64,000 nt of DNA. Origin: Xenorhabdus nematophila ATCC 19061. GTDB lineage: Bacteria > Pseudomonadota > Gammaproteobacteria > Enterobacterales > Enterobacteriaceae. Location: positions 124,001 to 188,000 of the forward strand of contig NC_014228.1 in the NCBI RefSeq assembly GCF_000252955.1. The letters run 5' to 3'. A model generated the notes under the pieces. That model saw only the letters and a list, made by a program, of their open reading frames with translations. It was not told the origin of the DNA and made no database searches. Position numbers and translations under genes: made by a program. Positions within the stretch are counted from its first letter, which is position 1; the number at the start of each line of letters is the position of its first letter. Below are positions 41,534-48,847 of the stretch, piece by piece.

Positions 41534-42277
41534 TTATTTTGATGAGTCTTGTTTTAACGCATCCCGCTGCGCTTCGAAAATCGTTTCCAACCCCTCTTTT
41601 GCCAGAGAGAGCAAGGAAAGCAACTCATCATGACTGAACGGCTCACCTTCTGCGGTGCCCTGCACTTCAATCATTCTGCCGTCATCTATCATGACGACAT
41701 TCATATCAGTTTCAGCCGCAGAATCTTCGACATATTCCAGATCGCAAAGCCCTTCACCACCGACAATGCCGACAGATACCGCCGCGACCATCGATTTCAG
41801 CGGGCTTTCTTTCAGTTTGCCGTCAGCAACCAGTTTGTTCAGGGCATCAACCAATGCCACACAAGCACCAGAAATAGCTGCGGTGCGGGTGCCCCCATCA
41901 GCTTGGATCACATCACAATCCAGCGTAATGGTAAATTCACCCAGTTTCTTCAAATCCACAGCGGCACGCAGTGAACGGGCTATCAGGCGCTGGATTTCCA
42001 TTGTGCGCCCGGTTTGCTTGCCTCTGGCCGCTTCACGCGCATTACGGCTATTGGTTGCCCGTGGCAACATACCGTATTCGGCCGTGATCCAGCCTTGTCC
42101 CTGACCTTTCAGGAAACGAGGAATTCCTTCTTCAACGGAGGCATTACACAACACTTTAGTATCCCCAAATTCCACCAGCACTGAGCCTTCGGCATGTTTG
42201 GTGTAATGACGGGTCATTTTAATAGGACGCACTTGCCCTGCTGTTCTTCCTGCCGGACGCTTTCCTACTAAGCTCAT
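41534..42277 (-). CDS. rph: Ribonuclease PH
   Basis: RNase PH is a phosphorolytic 3'-5' exoribonuclease in tRNA 3' maturation. The 247-residue protein has [39 protein letters not shown], and [19 protein letters not shown]. It is slightly longer than E. coli RNase PH at both ends and is full length, unlike the frameshifted K-12 allele. It is divergent from yicC. Confidence 0.96.
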   Translation of the reverse strand: MSLVGKRPAGRTAGQVRPIKMTRHYTKHAEGSVLVEFGDTKVLCNASVEEGIPRFLKGQGQGWITAEYGMLPRATNSRNAREAARGKQTGRTMEIQRLIARSLRAAVDLKKLGEFTITLDCDVIQADGGTRTAAISGACVALVDALNKLVADGKLKESPLKSMVAAVSVGIVGGEGLCDLEYVEDSAAETDMNVVMIDDGRMIEVQGTAEGEPFSHDELLSLLSLAKEGLETIFEAQRDALKQDSSK

Positions 42278-42402
42278 AGTGTGATCTCCGTTGTTAAAAC
42301 ATTATTGGGCACGCATTATACGGCCTAAAGCGGCGAATGCCTATCCTGCATCTACATGGGGCGTTATAATCCGCTCATCATTTTATAAATTGGGAACGAA
42401 TT

Positions 42403-43266
42403 ATGATCCGTAGTATGACCGCGTTTGCGCGGCGAGATATCAAGGCCGATTGGGGAAATGCAGCATGGGAACTGCGTTCCGTCAATCAGCGTTATTTGGA
42501 AACCTATATTCGCCTGCCTGAGCAATTCAGAAGCCTTGAGGCTGTTATCCGTGAGCGCATTCGTTCCCGTCTGACTCGCGGAAAAGTAGAGTGTAACCTG
42601 CGTTTTGAGCTGGATGCCCGTGCCCAAGGTTCTTTAATGCTGAATGAGCCGTTGGCAAAACAGCTGGTTGAAGCAGCAAGCTGGGTAAAACAACAAAGTG
42701 GTGAAGGTGATATTAATCCGGTCGATATCCTGCGTTGGCCGGGTGTGATGTCTGCCGAAGAGCAAGATTTAGATGCCATCAGTGCGCAATTGCTGAATGA
42801 ATTGGATTTGGCGTTAGATGCCTTTATTCAAAGTCGTGAAACCGAAGGACAGGCGCTGAAATCACTTATCGAACAGCGTTTGGATGCGGTCACCGTCGAA
42901 GTCGTTAAAGTCCGTGCACAAATGCCGGCAATTTTGCAGTGGCAGCGTGAGCGTTTGCAGGCCAAACTGGAAGATGCGCAGATTCAGCTGGAAAATAATC
43001 GCCTTGAGCAAGAACTGATTTTGCTGGCACAGCGTGTTGATGTGGCGGAAGAACTGGATCGTCTGGATGCTCATGTCAAAGAAACACGTAATATCCTGAA
43101 GAAAAAAGAAGCCGTCGGTCGCAGACTGGATTTTATGATGCAGGAATTTAACCGTGAATCGAATACGCTGGCGTCAAAATCAATTAATGCCGATGTGACG
43201 AATTCAGCGATTGAGTTGAAGGTGCTGATTGAGCAGATGAGAGAGCAGATTCAGAATATTGAATAG
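42403..43266 (+). CDS. yicC: YicC family endoribonuclease-type stress protein
   Basis: The 287-residue protein begins MIRSMTAFARRDIKADWGNA and ends NRESNTLASKSINADVTNSA then the final codons NIE. YicC proteins are reported as RNases linked to late-growth fitness. Its last 12 bases (AATATTGAATAG) are the attachment core used by the two integrated elements that follow. The gene remains intact because each element's end carries the same core. Confidence 0.95.
   Translation: MIRSMTAFARRDIKADWGNAAWELRSVNQRYLETYIRLPEQFRSLEAVIRERIRSRLTRGKVECNLRFELDARAQGSLMLNEPLAKQLVEAASWVKQQSGEGDINPVDILRWPGVMSAEEQDLDAISAQLLNELDLALDAFIQSRETEGQALKSLIEQRLDAVTVEVVKVRAQMPAILQWQRERLQAKLEDAQIQLENNRLEQELILLAQRVDVAEELDRLDAHVKETRNILKKKEAVGRRLDFMMQEFNRESNTLASKSINADVTNSAIELKVLIEQMREQIQNIE
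43255..43266 (+). repeat. Attachment core, left (attL at yicC 3' end)
   Basis: AATATTGAATAG forms the last codons and stop of yicC. The core recurs at 53687-53698 and, as AATATTGAATA, at 56634-56644. Left of the core is host sequence only here; the other two copies have GTGTACCCCTAG to the left, the element's right end. Confidence 0.8.
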
Positions 43267-43282
43267 AGTTTCATAACATACC

Positions 43283-43349
43283 AGAACATATCATAAAGCC
43301 AGTATACACCTTGTTGTAGCTGGCTTTTTTACTATCAGAGCATTGTAGA
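43283..43349 (+). repeat. Left-end repeat of element A (67 bp), with terminator hairpin
   Basis: These 67 bp match 53755-53821 at 63 positions. The repeat includes a hairpin, AAAGCCAG and CTGGCTTT around a 17-nt loop (43295-43327), followed by a T-run, which can end yicC transcription. In element B the same block lies upstream of the integrase start. Here it is joined directly to integrase codons at about 43350. Confidence 0.88.
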
Positions 43350-43365
43350 CAGAGGCGCACCCACT

Positions 43366-44130
43366 ATGGCGACCGATGTTCTACGGTGGCTAAGGCGCAT
43401 GTTTGATTATGCCATTAAGCGGCAGATGATAGAGATTAACCCGTGTTCGGCATTTGAGGTTGCGGACGCTGGCGGGAAAGAAGTATCACGCGATAGATGG
43501 CTAACCAGAGAAGAATTAATCATTGTACTGAGAACGTTTAGAGCGTCCTCAATCAGCCGCCAGAATGAAATCAGTTTTAAGATACTGCTTGCTCTATGCT
43601 TGCGAAAAATGGAGCTATGCGCCGCACGTTGGGAAGAATTCAACTTTAAAAAAGCTGTCTGGCACTTCCCGGCAGAACGGAGTAAGAACGGTGATGCAAT
43701 AGATATTCCCCTATGCCCACAGGTTATAGAGTGGTTCATGGAGTTAAAGGCTATGGCCTGCGGTAGTCAGTACGTTCTACCCGCCAGAAAAATGCAGCAT
43801 CGCATGATCCCACATATTCAGGAATCTACCTTACCCGTTGCGCTTGCCAAAGTAAGACGGGAATTACCTGTTGATATGCCTAACTTCACTATCCATGACT
43901 TTAGACGAACTGCCAGAACCCACTTAGCCGCGTTAGGTGTTGATCCGTTTGTGGCTGAACGCTGCTTAAATCATCGTATAAAAGGCGTTGAGGGTATCTA
44001 TAACCGACATGATTACTTTGACGAACGCAAGGCTGCATTAGCTCAATGGTGTGATTTGCTGGTAGCGCTGGAAAAAGGCGAAGACTACAACGTTACTCCA
44101 ATAAAACAAATCAAACGGAAATTTTTATGA
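43366..44130 (+). pseudogene. P4-type tyrosine integrase, N-terminally truncated
   Basis: The 254 visible residues are the core-binding end and full catalytic domain: RK in LCLRKMELCAARWEEF, HDFRRTARTHLAALG with His-x-x-Arg, CLNHRIKGVEGIY, and the nucleophile Tyr in IYNRHDYFDERK. The frame continues upstream as RGAPT but then enters the left-end repeat and meets a stop at 43294, with no N-terminal arm-binding domain. Compared with element B, about 580 bp are missing. The first ATG at 43366 may give a protein, but it should not bind arm sites. It overlaps the next gene by ATGA. Confidence 0.85.
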
Positions 44131-44873
44131 AAAATAAGCCACCTGAGATTGATGTATTTAAGTTATTTTCATCCCAAGGGCTTGCAACTCCCAATGCTGT
44201 AGCTCTTTCACTTCTTGGTATTAATCCTTATACGGCAGTTAAAGATATACCAGAAGAGTATTCAGATCATGTTAATCAGCTAAGAAGTGCTATTGTGAAT
44301 AATGTAAACGCTGTCAATCCGTTACAGGATACAAAAACAAACTCAGCGGTTGATTCTGATATCGTGTTTGGTGCTGCATATCCGTGCATGTGCCTTTTAG
44401 AAGGATTTATCCCAGAGGTTATTACATCAAGAATAAAACAAGCTCTGAACAATACATATACAGAGCATAGAAAAAATGATGAATGGAAAACATACATTAA
44501 AGCCTTTGGTGGACAAGAATTAGTTCAAAAGATAGCAATGCAGAATAAAAAAGGTCAGGGGCAATACCGCAAAAATGATGAACAAAAAGGAACTTACAAA
44601 CTAATTGGGCTACTTGTACTACTACTGCAAGAAAAAACTATAAATGGCTGTCAACCATCAAACAATTACGGCTCAATAGGTAAGCCTAACAAGAAAGGAA
44701 TTTATGCAGATATCAAAGTGTTAGTTGATGTAATGAACGAAGACTTGTTAGCTAACAACAAAATGAGCAAAAACTTTTTAGGCGGTGTTGGCTCCTCCAC
44801 ATTTTATGACAAACTAAGAGATGCTGATTACTACTTAAACGAGAGCGATGAACAATTGGTTCATAAACAATAG
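44127..44873 (+). CDS. Unknown protein coupled to the integrase
   Basis: I do not recognise this 248-residue protein. It is hydrophilic and mostly helical in appearance; notable stretches are YPCMCLLEGFIPEVI near residue 90, KGTYKLIGLLVLLLQEK near 155, and the C-terminal NDKMS-like segment NNKMSKNFLGGVGSSTFYD. There is no signal peptide or clear membrane helix. It overlaps the integrase stop by ATGA, so it was probably translated with it and may influence integration or element control. That role is inference from position only. Confidence 0.75.
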   Translation: MKNKPPEIDVFKLFSSQGLATPNAVALSLLGINPYTAVKDIPEEYSDHVNQLRSAIVNNVNAVNPLQDTKTNSAVDSDIVFGAAYPCMCLLEGFIPEVITSRIKQALNNTYTEHRKNDEWKTYIKAFGGQELVQKIAMQNKKGQGQYRKNDEQKGTYKLIGLLVLLLQEKTINGCQPSNNYGSIGKPNKKGIYADIKVLVDVMNEDLLANNKMSKNFLGGVGSSTFYDKLRDADYYLNESDEQLVHKQ

Positions 44874-44904
44874 ACTACTAAATCACATAAACCTATCCAT
44901 GAAT

Positions 44905-44931
44905 ATTGTTGCTTGCAAAGTAAGCAACAAT
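44905..44931. repeat. Inverted repeat in the gap before alpA
   Basis: ATTGTTGCTT and AAGCAACAAT form a 10-bp perfect stem around a 7-nt loop. No U-tract follows on either strand, so an operator or RNA structure is more likely than a terminator. Downstream, GGTGTTATT and related GTTAT repeats lie at about 44968-44998. The whole 44874-45266 gap appears to be a regulatory region. Confidence 0.5.
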
Positions 44932-45121
44932 GACGAGCAGTAATGAACAATGATGGTCAATGTTACTCATGGTGTTATTTGGTGTTATTCGTTGTTATAT
45001 GATTACTAACTACTCCACCCGCCACCATCCGAAATAAACAATATAACATATTGATATATTTAAAATAATTATTCCAACTTGATTTTTATTGTAATCTTTA
45101 AAATTCATCGCCAACCTTATT

Positions 45122-45173
45122 TTTCAATGGATTAAAATAGTTTCAATGGATTTTATGATTATTTCAATGGATT
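45122..45173. repeat. Three direct TTTCAATGGATT repeats upstream of alpA
   Basis: Identical 12-mers start at 45122, 45141 and 45162, spaced 19 and 21 bp, or about two helical turns apart. They lie about 95-145 bp before alpA. This looks like a binding array for a regulator, possibly AlpA itself. Confidence 0.7.
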
Positions 45174-45266
45174 CCATTCTTGGTGGAAATCGTGTTTTTT
45201 AAGCCCTAGAATGCTCCCAACACGTCACAGTAGAGATAGGCATAACATAGGGAGGCCAGAAGCAGC

Positions 45267-45509
45267 ATGGCGAAGCAGAAAAATCCACGTATGAAAAATA
45301 CAAGCCCATACCCTGAAGTCGGTAATGCACGTAAACGCCATACCGCTGATTTTCTGGGTATATCTGATTCAACGTTACACCGTTGGGTTAAAGATAAAAA
45401 GATACCGCAGCCTTTTGAGCTAGAGGGTGGTTTTTTTGTCTTTGATGCAGCAGAAATACGTAAATGGGTAGAAAATAAAAAATCACGAAGAGAATCTATA
45501 GTTATATAA
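45267..45509 (+). CDS. alpA: AlpA-type regulator or excisionase
   Basis: The 80-residue protein has an MerR-like winged helix: RHTADFLGISDSTLHRWVKD, then KKIPQPFELEGGFFVFDAAE and IRKWVENKK. AlpA family proteins in P4-like elements activate integrase or excision and control satellite genes. A purine-rich GGGAGGCC stretch shortly upstream may serve as its ribosome-binding site. It is preceded by the TTTCAATGGATT array, which suggests autoregulation. Confidence 0.88.
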   Translation: MAKQKNPRMKNTSPYPEVGNARKRHTADFLGISDSTLHRWVKDKKIPQPFELEGGFFVFDAAEIRKWVENKKSRRESIVI

Positions 45510-45581
45510 ATTTATTTATAACTTTATTGATTTATCTTTATGATAAATTAAATCTTATCCAACATAACTAACAAACCCAAA

Positions 45582-45601
45582 AACATCAATAAATAGATGT
45601 T
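45582..45601. promoter_or_regulatory. Dyad upstream of the capsid gene block
   Basis: AACATC-AATAAATA-GATGTT is a perfect 6-bp dyad 41 bp before the gene at 45643. It is a plausible operator for the capsid operon. It is not the TGT-N12-ACA arrangement expected for Ogr/Delta sites. Confidence 0.4.
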
Positions 45602-45642
45602 GAATTTTTACGCTCATATATAACCATAAAAGGATACAGGTT

Positions 45643-46482
45643 ATGAATGAAGTATCATTCTATAAAGATGAAAACCTATCATATATCTTTAACTACAAGT
45701 TGATACCGTTTGAAGAGAACGGTAAAGACACCGGGTTTATGATTCGAACTATTGAATTATATAAACTGGCAAAGATGAAAGATTCAATCAAAAAATTCAC
45801 TGAAATCACAGGATTTAACTTTGATAATCTTATTCCTTCTGTAGAAGAAATAAAATTTCTTATTAAGAGGGGGCGAAGTGTTGTATCGAATTATTCAAAG
45901 TTTCCTGAAAAACAGGAGGCTGAACTGAAAAGTCTGGTTGACATATTAAATAATGCTCAAAATGGTAAAATAAGTAAACCTACTGGCTATCATCTCAGTA
46001 CCCGAGTTTGGATTACTGATATGCACCACGCAGTAGAAAGGAAAGAAGACTCTATTAAGCGTGAGAGAGGTAAACTGGAGAAAATGAATGGTCTCTATGG
46101 TTTATTATACCCGGTTATTGAATGGTTATTTTCTGAAAAGATAACGGGGTTTAAAAAAGAACTATTAGAATCTATCCCCAGAGAAACAGTGAATTTAAAT
46201 GCTTTATTATCAGAAATGGATTGGGAACATAGTCGCGCATGCAAACTAATTATATCAGCGATGGATGAGTTAGAACGTTGTGTTAATAAAGTCATTAGTC
46301 AATGTGTTACTCCCAAAGATAAATATACGTTGAATCATACTCCCGTTTATCAAAGTGATTACTATAAATTATATTATAGAAAAGAAAGTCATCATTTAAA
46401 GCATGTGTTAACCGCTGATGAATATGTTAATGCCATGGTCAATGCTAAAAATAGAACTCAAGATAAATTGAGCTATATGTAA
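45643..46482 (+). CDS. Unknown protein preceding the capsid gene
   Basis: I cannot name this 279-residue protein. It is charged and probably largely helical (KLAKMKDSIKKFTEITGF near residue 42; AVERKEDSIKRERGKLEKMN near 133), with a Trp/Tyr-containing middle segment and no signal peptide. An AAGGATACAGG site precedes its ATG. It is 22 bp upstream of the capsid gene, so both are likely co-transcribed. Its size, helical character and position would suit a capsid size-determination or scaffolding protein such as P4 Sid, but no sequence similarity supports that. Confidence 0.7.
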   Translation: MNEVSFYKDENLSYIFNYKLIPFEENGKDTGFMIRTIELYKLAKMKDSIKKFTEITGFNFDNLIPSVEEIKFLIKRGRSVVSNYSKFPEKQEAELKSLVDILNNAQNGKISKPTGYHLSTRVWITDMHHAVERKEDSIKRERGKLEKMNGLYGLLYPVIEWLFSEKITGFKKELLESIPRETVNLNALLSEMDWEHSRACKLIISAMDELERCVNKVISQCVTPKDKYTLNHTPVYQSDYYKLYYRKESHHLKHVLTADEYVNAMVNAKNRTQDKLSYM

Positions 46483-46504
46483 TTTAAAATACAAGGAAAT
46501 TATT

Positions 46505-47524
46505 ATGTATATTACCGCCATTCCAGATGCGGCCAGAACTTTTCACGCCAATTTTACCCGTGGGGCTAACTATTCCTCTAGCAACAGTGATACTTTTTAT
46601 ATTTCTTCGCCTTCTGAAAATTTATTACGCGTCGCTATTTCAGATTCAAGTTGGTTTCTAAATAAATTAACACTAGCGGATGTGAACCAAGAAAACGGCG
46701 ATACGGTTAATTTAGGGGATAATACCCTCCATACGGGAAGAGTCATTGACGGCCGATTCCATAAACGTGTCAACATGGAAGGCGCACCTTATGCTTTAGA
46801 AGAAACAGATACCTGCGCTGCAATTTCTTATGAACAAATGTCACTCATTGCCAACAGTGGCAGTGGGGATGATGAACACTTTACTAAAGTGATGTCTGAC
46901 TTGTTTTCTAAAACGGTTTCGTTAGACATGATTAGAATCGGCTTTAATGGTGAATTCTGTGCCTATCCGACTCAACCCGATGTCTATAAACGCGGGCAAG
47001 ATGTGAATCGGGGCTGGCACGCAATCGCGAAAGAATTTAATCAGGGTTCACAAGTGATCACCGATAAAATTGCCTTAGGCAAAAATGGGGATTTCCCTAA
47101 TTTAGATGCTATCGCAAATTATCTTATCATCAAGAAAATCCCTGAAGAGTTCCGTGAAGATCCTCGCTTAGTGGTCTTAGTTGGTTCAGAACTGGCGGCA
47201 CTCTATCGAGAAAAATTATTTAGTGCTTCGGATAAGGCGGCAGATATTCAAGCCAGCCAAATGGCATTAAGTACCATTGCGGGACGCTTTGCTCTCATTC
47301 CTCCGTTTATGCCAGGTCGTCGATTGGTTGTGACGACGTTGGATAATTTGCATATTTATACGCAAAAAAATACCCGACGTTTCCGCGCGGAATTTGTCGA
47401 TGAAAGACAAGTGTATGAGCACAGCTATTTGCGTAACGAGGGTTACGGCTTAGGGGATGGAAACCTTTATGCGGCAGTTGATGAAAATGCGATCCACATT
47501 GAAGAAGGGGTATTTTCTCTATGA
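46505..47524 (+). CDS. P2 gpN-type phage major capsid protein
   Basis: The 339-residue protein resembles the P2 family major capsid protein: TLADVNQENGDTVNLGDN near residue 58, DMIRIGFNG near 139, PDVYKRGQDVNRGWHAIAKE near 159, LVVLVGSELAALYREKLF near 225, and the C-terminal DERQVYEHSYLRNEGYGLGD. Length is close to gpN (357). Capsid genes are absent from P4, which uses helper gpN. The stop overlaps the start of the gpO-like gene by ATGA. The P2 order is protease then capsid; here it is reversed. Confidence 0.88.
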   Translation: MYITAIPDAARTFHANFTRGANYSSSNSDTFYISSPSENLLRVAISDSSWFLNKLTLADVNQENGDTVNLGDNTLHTGRVIDGRFHKRVNMEGAPYALEETDTCAAISYEQMSLIANSGSGDDEHFTKVMSDLFSKTVSLDMIRIGFNGEFCAYPTQPDVYKRGQDVNRGWHAIAKEFNQGSQVITDKIALGKNGDFPNLDAIANYLIIKKIPEEFREDPRLVVLVGSELAALYREKLFSASDKAADIQASQMALSTIAGRFALIPPFMPGRRLVVTTLDNLHIYTQKNTRRFRAEFVDERQVYEHSYLRNEGYGLGDGNLYAAVDENAIHIEEGVFSL

Positions 47525-48042
47525 GTGAATCACATTTAATGACTACTTGGATTTGTGTTGCGACTGAGGGACAAACCATTGATAGACGTACTATCGAAGC
47601 GCAATGGCTCTCTGAAATAGCAGAAACCTACGATCCCCATTATTACACCGCATTGATCTGGGAAGAGCATAACCGCAATCTTGATAATTTAGGGGAAGTC
47701 CTCGCAGCCCGAACCGATGTCATTGATGGAAAAGCACGGCTCTATTTGCGATTAAGACCGAATCTAAAGCTCATGGAATATAACAGACAGGGGCAAAAAT
47801 TATTTTGCTCTATCGAGGTTCAAGAGGATTTCCAAGGGGAGGGTATTTTTTATTTGGGTGGTCTTGCCGTTACAGACAGCCCCGCGAGTGTTGGAACAGA
47901 CAGATTAAAATTCAGTATTAACCGTTCTCACTTTTCCCGCAAGAAAAGTAAGTTTTCGATTAGTTCACCGGCAGTATTTAACCTTTCGGATGGACTCAAG
48001 AATACGAAAAATCGTTGGTTTACCGCAATCTCCGCAGGTTAG
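47521..48042 (+). CDS. P2 gpO-type capsid protease, without the scaffold domain
   Basis: The 173-residue protein aligns with the N-terminal protease half of P2 gpO. The gpO catalytic triad Asp19, His48, Ser107 has counterparts Asp21 (GQTIDRR), His50 (WEEHNR) and Ser97 (KLFCSIEV), and YLGGLAVTDSPASVGTDRL is conserved. P2 gpO is about 284 residues, with a C-terminal internal scaffold; here that half is missing and replaced by about 30 unrelated residues. The protein could mature the satellite capsid but probably cannot scaffold it. Confidence 0.85.
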   Translation: MSESHLMTTWICVATEGQTIDRRTIEAQWLSEIAETYDPHYYTALIWEEHNRNLDNLGEVLAARTDVIDGKARLYLRLRPNLKLMEYNRQGQKLFCSIEVQEDFQGEGIFYLGGLAVTDSPASVGTDRLKFSINRSHFSRKKSKFSISSPAVFNLSDGLKNTKNRWFTAISAG

Positions 48043-48050
48043 CGTTTTTG

Positions 48051-48073
48051 CCCGGTTTAGGCCGGGTTATTTT
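48051..48073 (+). terminator. Weak terminator after the capsid-protease genes
   Basis: CCCGG-TTTAGG-CCGGG followed by TTATTTT forms a short stem directly past the gpO-like gene. The stem is only 5 bp, so partial readthrough into the next genes is likely. Confidence 0.5.
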
Positions 48074-48113
48074 CCTATCCCTATCAACTTCGCAGTTTAA
48101 ATCGATTTTAATC

Positions 48114-48626
48114 ATGAAAATAAAAAGGTTGCATCCGTCTAACCGGTTGGGCTATATTGAAAAAACGTTAGCAAAATCTAACGTCGGGCGTGGAAACCTG
48201 AGAATAGTAAAGGCGACAGTAGACGCCACATGCGTCTTTTTTTGTGTCGTAAATAATGCCTATCTAATGGCGGCTTACGCCTATCTGAATTCAATGGTGG
48301 CGTTGTCGGAGCACCCGAAAGGGTGGCTGGTTTCCTTTACTACCAGTATTTCCACCTCTGATAACGTCACCGCCCCTATTGAGCGTGGAAACTCTGGCGG
48401 TGATCCCTTTGATAAAGTAAAGGAGATCATCTTTATGATGGCTATCCCTGCCCAAACTCAATTTAAATTTCTATTCCTGTGCGTAAAACGTTCTGATATT
48501 ACCGCTACACCCTGCCGTATTGAGGCTACCGCGGCCGATGAACACAACGCAAGAATGCTGCTCGTTCATGATTTTGTTCTCTTGTTTGCAGGTCGTTTAC
48601 CTGTGCAACCAAAGAGAGAGGGTTGA
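48114..48626 (+). CDS. Icd-like/Ash family phage protein
   Basis: The 170-residue protein has the pattern of the Icd-like proteins of P4-type prophages: KSNVGRGNLRIVKATVDATC, AYLMAAYAYLNS, HPKGW, and at the end FKFLFLCVKR, DEHNARMLLVHDFVLLFAGR with final LPV. Such proteins are annotated as host cell division inhibitors by analogy. ATG at 48114 was chosen; the frame extends upstream into the gpO end. It is followed two bases later by the next gene. Confidence 0.82.
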   Translation: MKIKRLHPSNRLGYIEKTLAKSNVGRGNLRIVKATVDATCVFFCVVNNAYLMAAYAYLNSMVALSEHPKGWLVSFTTSISTSDNVTAPIERGNSGGDPFDKVKEIIFMMAIPAQTQFKFLFLCVKRSDITATPCRIEATAADEHNARMLLVHDFVLLFAGRLPVQPKREG

Positions 48627-48628
48627 TC

Positions 48629-48847
48629 ATGACAAATACCACACATAAAAATGCCGTCATTTCTGCTACAGGCGAAAAGCAGCTATTAAGAGTGGCGCAG
48701 ATGACGGCATTCTTCGCCGAATTATTAAATAACAGCGAAGGGAAGCCTATTTCAAGCGAAGGTATGGCAGTCGTCATGGAGTGTTTATCAGAACAAGTTG
48801 AACTCATTATTGATGAAAGCAGCCTCATGAACAGGGATATTAAATAA
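48629..48847 (+). CDS. Small unknown satellite protein
   Basis: This 72-residue acidic protein (MTNTTHKNAVISATGEKQLL then MTAFFAELLNNSEGKPISSE) lies between the Icd-like gene (2-bp gap) and the primase (TAATG overlap). The tight spacing on both sides supports its being real. I do not recognise it; small proteins of this type are usual before the primase in P4-like elements. Confidence 0.7.
   Translation: MTNTTHKNAVISATGEKQLLRVAQMTAFFAELLNNSEGKPISSEGMAVVMECLSEQVELIIDESSLMNRDIK

Noticed and set aside
43255..43349. Considered as a tRNA 3' end, the usual P4-type integration target
   Set aside because: No cloverleaf or CCA end is present; the shared sequence is the last codons of yicC, and the adjacent hairpin is a terminator.
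44905..44931. Considered as a terminator of the gene ending at 44873
   Set aside because: The stem is strong but no U-tract follows on either strand; kept only as an inverted repeat.
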